From positions 1-40,919 of IMG/VR virus record IMGVR_UViG_3300006802_000197: a stretch of DNA of 40,919 nt; one strand, 5' to 3'. This stretch comes from a virus. The position numbers were made by a program, and so were the translations under genes. This document shows positions 8,137 through 17,705 of the stretch, piece after piece (position 1 is the first letter of the stretch; every line of letters begins with the position of its first letter). The notes beneath the pieces were generated by a model, which had not been told where the DNA came from, did not search any database, and saw only the letters and a list, made by a program, of their open reading frames with translations.

Positions 8137-9762
8137 GTGCCCCAGCTTCAATTAGTTCAAGGTGCATATGAAGCGCGAAGCGTTATCGCTAACGCCCAGC
8201 GTTGCATAAACTTGTATCCAGAACTAAACACGAAAGATGCCGAGGTTCCTTACACGCATTATTGCACCCCTGGGTTGGTGACACTGACTCAGGGGAATGT
8301 CGCGGAAGTGCGGCAGCTTTATACCGCAAGCAATGGTCTGCTTTTCGCGGTGATCGGCGATACGGTTTATTATGTGCCGGACAGTTTTGTGTTGCAGCCT
8401 CTTGGCACCATCGCCACGCAAAACGGCCTTGTCTCGATGTATGATAATAAGTTCACGCTTATTATTCTGGACGGGTCGTTGTTTGGCTGGAGCGTTAATC
8501 TGACGACACTGGCCTTTGCGCCTTTCAGTCCTGCAAATTTTGTCGGCGGAAATCAGGTAAGATATATTGATACCTTTTTGGTGTCGAGCACGCTTAACGG
8601 AAATATTCAGTCAAGCGACTCGAATGCGGAAACTTATACCGCACTTGCGTCTGCAACTATGACGGGTGACGCGGATCAACTCCAGATCATTGATGTGGTG
8701 CATAAGGAAATCTGGAGTTTTGGGCGGCGAACCACGGAAGTCTGGAGCAACGTCGGGGCTTTTCCGTTTCCGTTTCAGCCAATTCCCGGTGTTTTTCTGC
8801 AGCATGGTATCGCTGCGTTGCGGTCGCTTGCGAAATGGGGCTTGAATATTTTCTGGCTTTCGCAGGACAACAATGGCGAAGCACTCGTGATGATGGGCAC
8901 GGCATATAAGGCTGATGTGATTTCGACGCCTGCCATTACAGAAGCCATCGGTGGCTATGAAACCATAAACGATGCGATTGGCTTTTGCTACCAGCAAGGC
9001 TCGCATATGTTTTATGTGCTGACGTTCCCAACTGCCGACCATACTTGGGTTTATGATCTTTCGACTCAGCTTTGGCATGAGCGGGCGTGGATGGATCAGA
9101 ACGGGGCGCTCCATAGGCACCGTGCAAACTGCGTTGCGTTTGCTTATGGCAAAACAATCTGCGGAGATTGGCAAAACGGGAAACTCTACAACTGGGACCT
9201 GCACGCCTATACTGACGATGGCAGCGATATTCTGCGTTTGCGGTCTTTCCCGCATATCGTTAGTAGTCTGGATCGCATCAGTTATAAACAATTCATGGCG
9301 GATATTGAGGTTGGAACCTATCTGGACGCACCTATAATTACAACAGGTGACGTGACTGTGGGGAGCACTACCATCAATAATATCCCAAGCACGTCTAAAT
9401 TTATAATTGGACAACTTATAACTGGCGCTGATATTCAAGCTGGCGCTACAGTAGTCAACGTCGATAGTGGTTCTTCTATAACCATTTCACTACCAGCTAC
9501 AGCTACAGTAGTTGGAGAAACTTTGACTTTTGAAAATCCCACGCCTGATCCGCAACTGTCGCTGCGTTGGAGTGATGACCGTGGCGTAAGTTTCGGAAAT
9601 GTGGTGCAGCAATCTCTTGGGCATACGGGTGAATACAAAACTATTCCGAGTTGGAATAGACTGGGTTTTGCTCGTGACCGCGTGTTTGAACTTTCATGGA
9701 CTGCATCTGCGGCGACCGCCTTAAACGGTGCGTTCATCGACGTTGAGAAAATGGAGACGTAA
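8137..9762 (+). CDS. Tail hub / DNA-stabilisation protein, P22 gp10-like, 541 aa, with inserted module
   Basis: It is predicted to bind below the gp4-like adaptor and close the DNA channel. The N-terminus (VQGAYEARSVIANAQRCINLYPE, broken by normal variation) and the beta-propeller-like repeats (LLFAVIGDTVYYV, FTLIILDGSLFGW) fit the phage stabilisation protein family. It is about 70 residues longer than P22 gp10 (472). The extra part is residues about 401-469, a Thr/Ile/Val-rich module of AT-richer DNA with unlike codon use. The start is GTG at 8137 after AAAGGTG. A similar module is present in the tail fibre. Confidence 0.82.
   Translation: MPQLQLVQGAYEARSVIANAQRCINLYPELNTKDAEVPYTHYCTPGLVTLTQGNVAEVRQLYTASNGLLFAVIGDTVYYVPDSFVLQPLGTIATQNGLVSMYDNKFTLIILDGSLFGWSVNLTTLAFAPFSPANFVGGNQVRYIDTFLVSSTLNGNIQSSDSNAETYTALASATMTGDADQLQIIDVVHKEIWSFGRRTTEVWSNVGAFPFPFQPIPGVFLQHGIAALRSLAKWGLNIFWLSQDNNGEALVMMGTAYKADVISTPAITEAIGGYETINDAIGFCYQQGSHMFYVLTFPTADHTWVYDLSTQLWHERAWMDQNGALHRHRANCVAFAYGKTICGDWQNGKLYNWDLHAYTDDGSDILRLRSFPHIVSSLDRISYKQFMADIEVGTYLDAPIITTGDVTVGSTTINNIPSTSKFIIGQLITGADIQAGATVVNVDSGSSITISLPATATVVGETLTFENPTPDPQLSLRWSDDRGVSFGNVVQQSLGHTGEYKTIPSWNRLGFARDRVFELSWTASAATALNGAFIDVEKMET
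9338..9545 (+). other. Inserted beta-rich module inside the gp10-like gene
   Basis: These bases encode about residues 401-469. Key phrase: FIIGQLITGADIQAGATVV, followed by SSITIS and GETLTF. The DNA is richer in A+T and uses ATA and CTA codons more than the flanks. It aligns by eye with the insert in the tail fibre at 15998-16240 ([16 protein letters not shown]). It is probably a mobile domain of immunoglobulin-like or carbohydrate-binding type; its role is not known. Confidence 0.6.
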
Positions 9763-10014
9763 GTGTTACGCGCGCTCGTCCCGAACTCACTTAAAAATCT
9801 TATCCAACCTGACGGCAGCATTTCGCGGCAGCTTCAGCTTTTGCTTACGGCGCTTGTCGCGAACACCGTCCCGGTGACGGAAGATGGCACAACTGGAGCG
9901 CCCTTGGCGGGGGCGGTTTTGCTGCCGGACGCGGCAATCGTTCCGCAAGGTTGGGTTCAAATTGACACACTCGTTATAGGTGCAAACACCTATAAAGTTA
10001 TTACGCTGGTTTAG
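9763..10014 (+). CDS. Unknown small virion-region protein, 83 aa
   Basis: The family is not recognised. The start is GTG, directly abutting the TAA of the gp10-like gene, so translation is coupled. The N-terminal half is helical (LKNLIQPDGSISRQLQLLL); the C-terminal half is short beta strands around a GWVQIDTLVIG phrase. It holds the position of the tail needle gene in P22 but is far too short for a needle. Confidence 0.6.
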   Translation: MLRALVPNSLKNLIQPDGSISRQLQLLLTALVANTVPVTEDGTTGAPLAGAVLLPDAAIVPQGWVQIDTLVIGANTYKVITLV

Positions 10015-10023
10015 GAGAGCAAA

Positions 10024-10896
10024 ATGTTACCATTATTTGCAATGATGGGCGGAAGTGCGCTCACCGGCATCGGCAATATCTTGGGATCACGCACGCAAGC
10101 AAATGCCGCCGGTTCTGCTGGGCAGATGGGCTTGCTTGGGTCCATCTTGGCCGCACAAGCCGCCGAGCAAGGCTATCAACGGGCAAATACCGCACTCTCG
10201 CCTTATGCAACGGCTGGTAATAAGTCGATTGATTTGCTTATGCAGTATTTGCAGGGCACTGGCGCACAACAAGCTGGTGTCGGCGGTGGTGGTGCGAATT
10301 TGATGTCCACCTTCCAGCCCACACAGCAACAGCTCGAAAGCACTCCCGGTTATCAGTGGGCGCGTAGTCAGGCTCTTGGGGCGATGGCGAACAGCGGCGC
10401 GGCGCGTGGCATGGGCTCATCTGGTAATCTGGTGCAGCAAATCGGACAGACTGCGACGGGTCTTGCTTCCCAAACCTTTCAGCAGCAGCTTGATAATTAC
10501 CTGCGTCAAAATCAGCAGGCTTTTGGGATGCTTTACAATCCCGGTCAGTTGGGCGCACAAGCGGCAGGTGGAATTGCGAATGCTGCCACTGGGGCGGCAA
10601 CTAACATCGCTAATGCTGCAATGGGCGGCGGACAGGCTCTTGGTCAGGGCATTATGGGCGCAGGCAATGCCCTTGCTGGGGGCGAAATGGCCGCCTTCAA
10701 ATCGGCAGGAAATGCTCTCCAGCTGCCTTATATGGCCTCTATTTATGGGAACAATCCGGCGAGCACTGCTGGAGGCAGCACTGCATTTAGTTCAATGATG
10801 CCTGACTTTTTGCGTTATGGCATAGGTGGTAGCGGGAATTTACCGTCAAATGTGGTAGGCGGTCTTGGGGATCGCGCTGTCCGGACTTACTACTAA
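10024..10896 (+). CDS. Predicted ejection (DNA transfer) protein, 290 aa
   Basis: It is probably one of three internal proteins released before DNA to build the transenvelope channel. It is Ala/Gly/Gln-rich with long amphipathic helices. An N-terminal hydrophobic glycine stretch (LFAMMGGSALTGIGNILGS) is followed by Gln-rich helices and Gly-Ala repeats around residues 185-225. Such composition is typical of gp7/gp14-type injection proteins. The assignment rests on composition and gene order (gp10-like, small gene, then three large helical genes). Confidence 0.68.
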   Translation: MLPLFAMMGGSALTGIGNILGSRTQANAAGSAGQMGLLGSILAAQAAEQGYQRANTALSPYATAGNKSIDLLMQYLQGTGAQQAGVGGGGANLMSTFQPTQQQLESTPGYQWARSQALGAMANSGAARGMGSSGNLVQQIGQTATGLASQTFQQQLDNYLRQNQQAFGMLYNPGQLGAQAAGGIANAATGAATNIANAAMGGGQALGQGIMGAGNALAGGEMAAFKSAGNALQLPYMASIYGNNPASTAGGSTAFSSMMPDFLRYGIGGSGNLPSNVVGGLGDRAVRTYY

Positions 10897-10914
10897 AAAC
10901 TATTGGAGACAAAA

Positions 10915-12441
10915 ATGGCTGACGGTATTCCATATCCCCAGGCTCCGCAATACACTGCGGACAATCCTCTGCAGCAAGCCGAACAGTTTCAGGCTATGGG
11001 CTTGCGTGCTGCACAGATGCAACAAGTTCAGCAGACTGCCGAGCAGCAAGCGCGTGTAAATGCCGCAAAGATTGCTGTCGGGCAGCATATGCAGGCGCAT
11101 ATTGATCCAAAAACTGGAGAATTTAATAAGTATGGATTTTTGGGAACTGTTGCCCAAGACCCAAATGCGGCTGTGGTTTTTCCAGAAGTTTTTCAGACTT
11201 TGCTCCAAAATAACGAAATTGAAGCGCGAACAGCCGGGCAGTATCTTCAAAACGAAAAAGCAAAACTGGATGTAATCGGCAACAGTGTTGCGCCGTATAT
11301 CCAAAAAATTGATGAAGGAAAAACCCTTACAGATTCCGATGTGTCTGGATTGATTGGAAATCTGCAAGCAGCTCACGTTTTTAAGGATAGAGAAGAAGGG
11401 TTGACGATGCTGCAAGGATTGCTTGGCAGTCCTATTGGCAACCGAAATAATCGCAACGGCCTTTTTAGAATGCTTGGTCAATATTCTGCTTTATCCCAAC
11501 AAACACTTGCAAATACTCTGCAGTCTGCAGAAAAACGCTTTGAGCCAATGACTGGCGTTACAGCGAGTGGCGAAAAATATCAAATTCCGAAAGCAAGAGT
11601 GCCGGGAATGCTGCCCCCAACGGGCACAGAAGCAATCTTGCCAGAAGAAACAGCGGGAGGGGGAACGTCGGCTCCTCGTTCTGAACTTCCTGCTGGGCAG
11701 GAGCCTTCACCCTCGGAGGCTCCTGCCACTCAAGAATCCGGCCTTCCTTACGGTGCTGTGCGAACAGAACGCGCTCCGCTGGAGACTGCGAGAGACAAGC
11801 CGTATGTGGATTATAAAGAAGGCAAAGGCTGGCTTGCGGAAAGTGAAAAAGATGCCCAGCATAATGCTGGTCTTGCCTATGAGATGGAAACAAAACTTAA
11901 AAATCAGGAAGAAATGTTTAAGTTGCTCCGCACGGGGCCGCTTGGAACAGCTCGTGCTGATTTTGCACAGTTTGCCAGAGGCGTGCTGCCAAAAGACGCC
12001 GCTGATCGCCTGACATCAATGATGCTCGGAACAAATGATCCTGACAAGGCATTTGCTGCGGCACAGGCGCTGCGTAAGGAACTGGCTAAAAACACTTTCG
12101 AACAACTAAAAGCTGCATTGGGAGGCCAAGGTCGCTTCACGAACTTTGAATTGCAGACCATGCTTCAAGCAAACTACGGTCTGGACGCCGAAACGCCTGC
12201 CATTGAGCGAATGATGAATGATATGCGTCGCGTGGCGAAAATAGCCAAGGTCGAGGCAAAAGCACTCGAACAATATCGCAAAGTCAGCCTTGCCCATCCA
12301 CGCAATGATAATTCGTTTAGCGCAAGTTTCTTCAATGAAAAACTGCGTGACAAACTTATAAATATGGGTCTGTATAAAGAAGGTGAGATTAAACTTACCA
12401 AAGATGGCGACGTAAAACTTCCAAGCGCGGAGGCAAAGTGA
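10915..12441 (+). CDS. Predicted second ejection protein, 508 aa
   Basis: This is a large helical protein, predicted to be gp20-like by position. It is Gln/Glu/Ala-rich at the N-terminus, followed by a Pro/Ser linker about residues 235-300 and a C-terminal helical domain. I choose the ATG at 10915 because GGAG at 10905-10908 precedes it by 6 bases; the in-frame TTG at 10903 would overlap that site. The gene is richer in A+T than the coat and tail-hub genes. It ends in TGATG, overlapping the next start by one base. Confidence 0.68.
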   Translation: MADGIPYPQAPQYTADNPLQQAEQFQAMGLRAAQMQQVQQTAEQQARVNAAKIAVGQHMQAHIDPKTGEFNKYGFLGTVAQDPNAAVVFPEVFQTLLQNNEIEARTAGQYLQNEKAKLDVIGNSVAPYIQKIDEGKTLTDSDVSGLIGNLQAAHVFKDREEGLTMLQGLLGSPIGNRNNRNGLFRMLGQYSALSQQTLANTLQSAEKRFEPMTGVTASGEKYQIPKARVPGMLPPTGTEAILPEETAGGGTSAPRSELPAGQEPSPSEAPATQESGLPYGAVRTERAPLETARDKPYVDYKEGKGWLAESEKDAQHNAGLAYEMETKLKNQEEMFKLLRTGPLGTARADFAQFARGVLPKDAADRLTSMMLGTNDPDKAFAAAQALRKELAKNTFEQLKAALGGQGRFTNFELQTMLQANYGLDAETPAIERMMNDMRRVAKIAKVEAKALEQYRKVSLAHPRNDNSFSASFFNEKLRDKLINMGLYKEGEIKLTKDGDVKLPSAEAK

Positions 12442-14870
12442 TGGCTGAACAACCTGTTGATAAACGGGCTTTCGCGTCTGGCTATGATCCGAATATGGTG
12501 GCGGATTATATTGTAAAGGCCGCAGAGGCTCGAGGCATTGATCCAAATGTGGCGCTACGTGTCGCAAAAAGCGAAGGGCTTTATGGCTACGTGGGCGACC
12601 AAGGCTCGTCTTTTGGTCCTTTCCAGTTGCACTACGGCAATGTGGCTCCGGGCGGAAACAAGGTCAGTGGCCTTGGGGATGAGTTCACCCGTGTGACAGG
12701 TCTTAATGCTCGTGATCCTCGCACATGGCAGGCGCAAGTTGACTTTTCTTTAGGAGAGGCCGCGCGATCTGGATGGGGCGCTTGGCACGGATGGAAAGGC
12801 GCTTCGCGTGCTGGCCTTCCGGGTGGCCCTCCTGCCGGGCAGCTTTACGAAACGAGGCGGTTTGTTCCGCAAGAACAGCTCATGCAATATGCTGGGCCGC
12901 TGCAGCCTTTGCCTCCGCAGTCTTTGCCTCCACAGATGTTTGCACCGGAGTCAATCGCTTATGCACAGCCGCAAGCACAGCCTGCGCCACTTTACAGAGC
13001 CCCTGCGAACCAAGTTGCCTCTGCGTCAATAATGAATGATGCGTCGCCTGTTCGGGCTCCGCAGCTGACACATGATAATTTTCTTGATGACCATTTTTTA
13101 TCAGAACAGCCTGCCACTGCAAAAGCTCCCGCGCAACAAGGGCAACCTGCTCCATTATCGCATGATAACTTTTTAGACGCGATTGAAGAAACTCCGCAAC
13201 CCACGCCTCGACAAAATCAACAGCCGGGTGAAGTGGCTGCTGTCGGACCGAAAGAGTGGGGCGTTGGCAGGTCTTTTGCACGAGGTGCGTCTTGGGGCCT
13301 TGCAGAGCCGCTGGAAGTCGCAGCATCAATCGCCAAACACGGCACTCATGGCATGTCCTACGGCGAAGCCTTCTCGAAGGGCATGGAAAACATTGCGAAA
13401 GAACGCGAGGCTTATCGCATTGCAGCTCCTGGAACATCTGCTATTGCTGAAGGGTTAGGCGCTGCAGTTGGTGTTCCTGGCCTTGCTGCCGCACGAACCA
13501 TCGGCGCTATCGGAAAAGCTGCGGTTGCGGGGGCGCGGGCCGTTCCAGAATTAGCTGCAGCCGTTCCCACCGTTAGCAAATTTGTAAGCGGCGCTGGAGG
13601 CATGGCGTCAAAAGCCACGAGAGGTGCGATTGAAGGGGCCGGTCTTGCTGCCGCTGAACAAGCCCCTTGGATGACCCGCCCAGAAGATAGAAGCCTTGGA
13701 AATGTGTTGACTGGTGCCGTAGGTGGAGGTGCGGGCTCTGCCTTGCTTGCTCCGATTACCAAGGCTTTGACTTTGCCGTTCAAGGCTAACATTTCTCCCG
13801 GCGCAGCGCAGACTGCTCTTAACGTCAATAACAAGTTTGGCTTAAACATTCGCCCAAGTCAGCTTTCCACTAATCCTGTCTTGAAAGAAGCCGATGAAAA
13901 ACTTGTGTCGGCGGGCGTGAAGAATAAACAGTTTGAAGATTGGCACAAGGCTGTCGCTCAAGACCTTAACACGACTGCGAATAATTTCGGCAAACCAAAT
14001 CTCGGCGTCTCGGATTTATCAAAGCCTTCAATCGAAAGTGCGAAAAGGGCAACTGGCCAAGAACTGGACAATCTTGTTGCTGGCACAACTTTGACCCCAA
14101 ATGCACAACTAGGGCAAAGGCTTCGTGCTATTTCTCAGCACATCAATAACACAACTGATGCTGCAAATCCTGTTCGCCAAGCGTATGCTGATGCAATTCA
14201 AAGACTTCGCGCTAATGTGGGCCCCGGTGGGATAAAAGGTGAGGCATTTCGAGATTTAATTAAATACCATGGATATGTCTCAAACACCTTTTTGACCAAG
14301 AATGATCCAGTATTTAAGAAAGTCGGGAGGGACTTACGAAATGCGCTAATAGACTCGTTTGAAATCTCAAATCCTGCATTGCGGGGGGAATATAACCAAC
14401 TGACAAATCATTACCAAAAGTTGTTAGCCATCGGCTCTCTTGCCAAGGATGACATGACAGGATTTATCAATCCTAAGTCTTTGCTGGATAAAGTGTCAAA
14501 GCGAAACTTATCTGGTGATTTGTTGGATTTAGCAAAAGTCGGAAAAAGGATCGTGAAAGAGCCGATGACTCGACAATCGACTCTATATCGAGATGTTCGA
14601 AATTTTGCGATCCCGCAGGTTTTAGAACATGCTTTGCTTGGAATGGGTGTTCCAGCTGGTGGTTTAGGTGCAGTAAGTAATGCACTGCAAGCCGCTAATT
14701 ATGGAATGCGTGTGCCGGAAAGAATGGCTATGCAAAGCCCTTATCTGGCAAAACAGGTTTTTACAGGCAATCAGATGTTGCCGAACGTGGCAAGAGCGGC
14801 GGAACGATTTGGTGCAAGAGTTGGCGCAAATGTTTTAACAGGGTATGGAGCCCCGGAGAAAGCAAGATGA
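12441..14870 (+). CDS. Ejection protein with lytic-transglycosylase-like N-terminus, 809 aa
   Basis: It is predicted to be injected and to open the peptidoglycan locally. Residues about 15-120 carry a lysozyme-like pattern ([19 protein letters not shown] with the candidate catalytic Glu, then [10 protein letters not shown]). Residues 130-260 are a Pro/Gln/Ala-rich linker with a near-repeat HDNFLDDHF ... [10 protein letters not shown]. Residues about 340-440 are hydrophobic Gly/Ala-rich and could be membrane-active. The rest is helical. The start at ATG 12441 is chosen for its GGAGG at 7 bases rather than the GTG three bases earlier. It matches the gp16 position of P22-like phages. Confidence 0.72.
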   Translation: MAEQPVDKRAFASGYDPNMVADYIVKAAEARGIDPNVALRVAKSEGLYGYVGDQGSSFGPFQLHYGNVAPGGNKVSGLGDEFTRVTGLNARDPRTWQAQVDFSLGEAARSGWGAWHGWKGASRAGLPGGPPAGQLYETRRFVPQEQLMQYAGPLQPLPPQSLPPQMFAPESIAYAQPQAQPAPLYRAPANQVASASIMNDASPVRAPQLTHDNFLDDHFLSEQPATAKAPAQQGQPAPLSHDNFLDAIEETPQPTPRQNQQPGEVAAVGPKEWGVGRSFARGASWGLAEPLEVAASIAKHGTHGMSYGEAFSKGMENIAKEREAYRIAAPGTSAIAEGLGAAVGVPGLAAARTIGAIGKAAVAGARAVPELAAAVPTVSKFVSGAGGMASKATRGAIEGAGLAAAEQAPWMTRPEDRSLGNVLTGAVGGGAGSALLAPITKALTLPFKANISPGAAQTALNVNNKFGLNIRPSQLSTNPVLKEADEKLVSAGVKNKQFEDWHKAVAQDLNTTANNFGKPNLGVSDLSKPSIESAKRATGQELDNLVAGTTLTPNAQLGQRLRAISQHINNTTDAANPVRQAYADAIQRLRANVGPGGIKGEAFRDLIKYHGYVSNTFLTKNDPVFKKVGRDLRNALIDSFEISNPALRGEYNQLTNHYQKLLAIGSLAKDDMTGFINPKSLLDKVSKRNLSGDLLDLAKVGKRIVKEPMTRQSTLYRDVRNFAIPQVLEHALLGMGVPAGGLGAVSNALQAANYGMRVPERMAMQSPYLAKQVFTGNQMLPNVARAAERFGARVGANVLTGYGAPEKAR

Positions 14871-16450
14871 AAAAGGTAACAGGAGCCCTTGCGGCATTTT
14901 TATACAGCACAAGCGCCTTATGGGGCGCAACACTTATGCCGAACGGTGAGCAGCAGTTCATCGACGGTAACGGCAAGCCGTATGCTTCCGGCAAGGTGTA
15001 TTTTTACAGCAACTTTCCGACCTGCACGATCTTAAAAAACACTTACCAGAATGAAGCTGGAACAGTGCTCAACACCAATCCGATCACCTTGGATGCTGCC
15101 GGTCGTGCGGTCATCTTTGGCTCCGGTTCGTATTGCCAAGTTCTAAAAGACTCAAGCAATAACCAAATCTGGGCTCGATACACTTCCGACACATCAAGCG
15201 CCTCGAACTTGGGTTGGGGTGGAACGAGTGGCGGAACGGCAAATGCCCAAACTGTAAGTGTGAGTGCGTTTTCCGGCACGAATGGCCAGACCTTTTACTT
15301 CAAGGCTGGCTCCTCGAACACGTCAGCTTTGACGCTTGCGGTTAATGGTGGATCAGCTATTAGCGTTATTCGTGACACGCCTACCGGCACGGTTGCGTTG
15401 ACGGGCGGTGAAGTCGTGGCGGGCAATATCATCGGCGTGACCTATGATAGCGGCACGGGTGCTTTTCATCTCGTCACTAACAATTCCCGCCTGTTTGGTT
15501 TTGCCAATAACGTGCCTGCTGCCGTCACGATGGACCTTAACGCCTCGTCCTCGCATGTTGTGAACGTCACAGGGTCTGGCGTCAACATTTCGAACTTTGG
15601 TGCCGGTGGCGCATCGGCTGCCGCGAACAGCATCTTCTTCTTGCAGTTCAACGGCACGAATACTGTTGTGGCTGGCGCAAACATCGCTACACCATCTGGT
15701 GGCAACATTGTTGTTAATTCCGGCGCGTCGTTGACGGTGCTTTACCAAGGGACAAACTCTTGGCGAGTGCTGCAGGTCACGGGTGGATCGGGTGGCGCTT
15801 CGGGACAGGTTGCTGGGTTTGCTACCGGCACTTGCCCTACCGGCTGGATAAAAGCGGATGGTTCGGCAGTTTCGCAAACGACCTATCCCGGTCTTTATGC
15901 GGCACTTGGAACGACTTGGGGTCCAGCCACGGCTGGTAACTTTACGCTTCCTGATTTCCGTGGAACTTTTCTGCGGGGCATCACGGACGGTAAAACGCAA
16001 ATCGCAAATGTGGCGTCGGTTACAGGTTCTATCGCCACGGTAGGTCCGAACGGCATATTGACTGTGACCGCCGTGACTTCTGGTCAATTAAAAATCGGAC
16101 AAGTAATCTCAGGAACAGGCGTGACCCCCGGCACGACCATTACCGCATATGGCAGCGGAACTGGTGGCGCGGGCACTTATACCCTCAGTGTTGCACAAGT
16201 TGTCGCATCTACGGCCATTACCGCTGCGGATGTATTAAATGCTCAGGTGCTTGGGGCATTTGTCGACGACTCTCTTGCGTCCCATTCGCATCTTTATACT
16301 GCGGGTGCAACGACGAGTGGTCTTGTGCAAGGCGGCACTACTCAGGCTATCACGCAGGGCGCTACTGCAGCGGGGAGCACAACCGATCCTACTGGTGTGA
16401 CGGAGACAACTCCGAAGAATTACGGCGTGCTTTACTGCGTTCAGTATTAA
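14867..16450 (+). CDS. Tail fibre with head-binding-like N-terminus and phage collar domain, 527 aa
   Basis: This is the predicted host-recognition fibre. Residues 1-22 look like a signal peptide (MKK, then [15 protein letters not shown]). Residues about 23-105 fit the head/tail-binding domain of tailspike-like proteins ([33 protein letters not shown]). Beta-rich repeats follow, then a tail-collar domain from about 318 ([24 protein letters not shown]) ending in SHSHLYTAG and YGVLYCVQY. The collar is split by an insert at about residues 378-457. The ATG overlaps the previous stop by four bases. The C-terminal half should determine adsorption, but the receptor cannot be told. Confidence 0.8.
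   Translation: MKKVTGALAAFLYSTSALWGATLMPNGEQQFIDGNGKPYASGKVYFYSNFPTCTILKNTYQNEAGTVLNTNPITLDAAGRAVIFGSGSYCQVLKDSSNNQIWARYTSDTSSASNLGWGGTSGGTANAQTVSVSAFSGTNGQTFYFKAGSSNTSALTLAVNGGSAISVIRDTPTGTVALTGGEVVAGNIIGVTYDSGTGAFHLVTNNSRLFGFANNVPAAVTMDLNASSSHVVNVTGSGVNISNFGAGGASAAANSIFFLQFNGTNTVVAGANIATPSGGNIVVNSGASLTVLYQGTNSWRVLQVTGGSGGASGQVAGFATGTCPTGWIKADGSAVSQTTYPGLYAALGTTWGPATAGNFTLPDFRGTFLRGITDGKTQIANVASVTGSIATVGPNGILTVTAVTSGQLKIGQVISGTGVTPGTTITAYGSGTGGAGTYTLSVAQVVASTAITAADVLNAQVLGAFVDDSLASHSHLYTAGATTSGLVQGGTTQAITQGATAAGSTTDPTGVTETTPKNYGVLYCVQY
15998..16240 (+). other. Inserted beta-rich module inside the tail collar domain
   Basis: These bases encode about residues 378-457. The normal collar sequence runs from [12 protein letters not shown] straight into a Gln-x-Leu-Gly-x-Phe-x-Asp-Asp segment, but here about 80 residues intervene with the phrase [16 protein letters not shown]. 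The module resembles the one in the gp10-like protein. Domain insertion at a surface loop is the simplest reading. Confidence 0.6.
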
Positions 16451-16483
16451 GCACACCTTGTAGTGAGTATGGCATGGGGCTAA
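16447..16483. repeat. 37-bp element, copy A (convergent junction)
   Basis: This is the first of three ungapped 37-bp copies (others at 35294-35330 and 40035-40071). It has TTAAG at positions 1-5, TGTAGTGAGTAT at 13-24, a GGG around 30 and CTAA at 34-37. It overlaps the tail-fibre stop and the stop of the convergent leftward gene. Confidence 0.6.
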
Positions 16484-16491
16484 CCCGTGCC
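16471..16491. terminator. Hairpin between convergent arms
   Basis: GGCATGGG (16471-16478) pairs with CCCGTGCC (16484-16491), including one T-G pair, with a 5-base loop. It lies between the tail-fibre stop (16450) and the leftward gene stop (16480-16482, in the loop). There is no T-run on either strand, so it may stop transcription only weakly or block RNA decay. Confidence 0.4.
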
Positions 16492-17670
16492 GTGCATTTC
16501 GCGGGCACGAGGGATATAGTTCTCCGTGCCCGCAACTCTTTCAAAAATCCCTGACTTTTCCATCAACGACAAAATGCGTTCGGCTTTTTCTGCCGGAGTG
16601 CGCTGGGATAGAAAACGCAAGATTGTTGCGGAGCCTAGCGGCAAGCGATGTTTCATGTAAAGCGCGAATGCGTATTGGAAAGTCTCCTCGATCACTTGGT
16701 CGTCGGAGCGCATAATCATATCGCGGAAAATTTGCGGCATGAGCGCTTCAATCTCAAGCAGCCATTCTTTCGCCCGTTCCACATCTTGCAATCGAATAGC
16801 AAGTTCCGCTCCGCGTGACATCGCAGAAACCATCGCAAGTTTCACGGCGAAAATCTTTCCGCGACGAGGTAAGTAATTCGCTAACTTCGGATGGTCTGGG
16901 ATCGGCGGGCAATCCTTTTCAATCCAATCCTCAATCGCCCTTGCCGCTGGAACGTCCCATTTAATCTCACCATAATAATCCGCGCAGTCATCGAGCTTCG
17001 CCACGAGCTTCTTTTGGAGCGCGGTCGTATCTTTGTATTCACCGAAAAGCGAAACACGCGGGGCGTGGCTGCTGTAAACCATCAAAAGGCGCGAAGTCCA
17101 TCCCATCGTCCACGCAGTCTCAGGGAGCATCGAGGCAAGAAATCCCGGCTGCGATCCCAACAGCAACGTCGTCATCGGGTTTGGAATTTCAATCGGGTCT
17201 TTGAGCGAATGCCGCCGTTCTTCTCTATACGAGTCTTTATGGTCGAAGAGTTCATTGATAATCGACAAAAATCCCAGATCATGCGCGTTGATGAAAACGC
17301 CGAGTTCTGCTGCGAACACAAAGAGGTGATGGTATGTGAAAGAGCCGGAATTGTTCGGCCTTAAAACTGTGCGGAAGGCGCGGTTAAGTGCGTCGATGTA
17401 TGACGCAGCCGTGACGCTGTTGGGCGCAACGTGATACTTTTTGGTGGCCTTGAGCAAGCCCTCCGCAGGGTTAATCGCTTGCGACTTGCCGACGCCCGGA
17501 GGCGCGACCAACATGACATATAGGTTTGCATATTGCGGTCCCGCTTTTGTCATCGTCCAGACTCGCTTTTCAAGCGCGCCGGATAGCGTTGTGATGGCAG
17601 CCCATTTACGGAAAATAGCAGGTGACGGGCGTTCTTCCGTGAACGCCACGAATGAGTCAACAAAGTCCAC
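16480..17670 (-). CDS. DUF3987-like ATPase / helicase-like replication protein, 396 aa
   Basis: It is predicted to be a P-loop NTPase acting in DNA replication. The Walker A motif APPGVGKSQ lies at about residues 56-64 and follows the FRKWAAITTLSGALEKRVW segment typical of DUF3987 and phage primase-helicase-type ATPases. A Walker-B-like strand LFVFAAELGVFI and an arginine in GWTSRLLMVYS follow. The C-terminus (RTPAEKAERILSLMEKSGIF) looks like a winged helix. The start is GTG at 17670 behind AAGGGG. It is the last gene of the leftward arm, 36 bp after the polymerase. The exact role (helicase or loader) is not settled. Confidence 0.7.
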   Translation of the reverse strand: MDFVDSFVAFTEERPSPAIFRKWAAITTLSGALEKRVWTMTKAGPQYANLYVMLVAPPGVGKSQAINPAEGLLKATKKYHVAPNSVTAASYIDALNRAFRTVLRPNNSGSFTYHHLFVFAAELGVFINAHDLGFLSIINELFDHKDSYREERRHSLKDPIEIPNPMTTLLLGSQPGFLASMLPETAWTMGWTSRLLMVYSSHAPRVSLFGEYKDTTALQKKLVAKLDDCADYYGEIKWDVPAARAIEDWIEKDCPPIPDHPKLANYLPRRGKIFAVKLAMVSAMSRGAELAIRLQDVERAKEWLLEIEALMPQIFRDMIMRSDDQVIEETFQYAFALYMKHRLPLGSATILRFLSQRTPAEKAERILSLMEKSGIFERVAGTENYIPRAREMHGTG

Positions 17671-17705
17671 GAGCAGCCCCTTAAATTCTTATAGGCAAAA
17701 CGCCA

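Noticed and set aside
8611-9438. 275-codon open frame on the - strand
   Set aside because: It is the shadow of the gp10-like gene; product composition is not protein-like and no leftward genes lie near.
16447-16483. T7-class phage promoter in the 37-bp element
   Set aside because: Only part of the CTCACTA core matches, the copies diverge downstream, copy A would fire into the tail fibre antisense, and no single-subunit RNA polymerase gene is present in the window.
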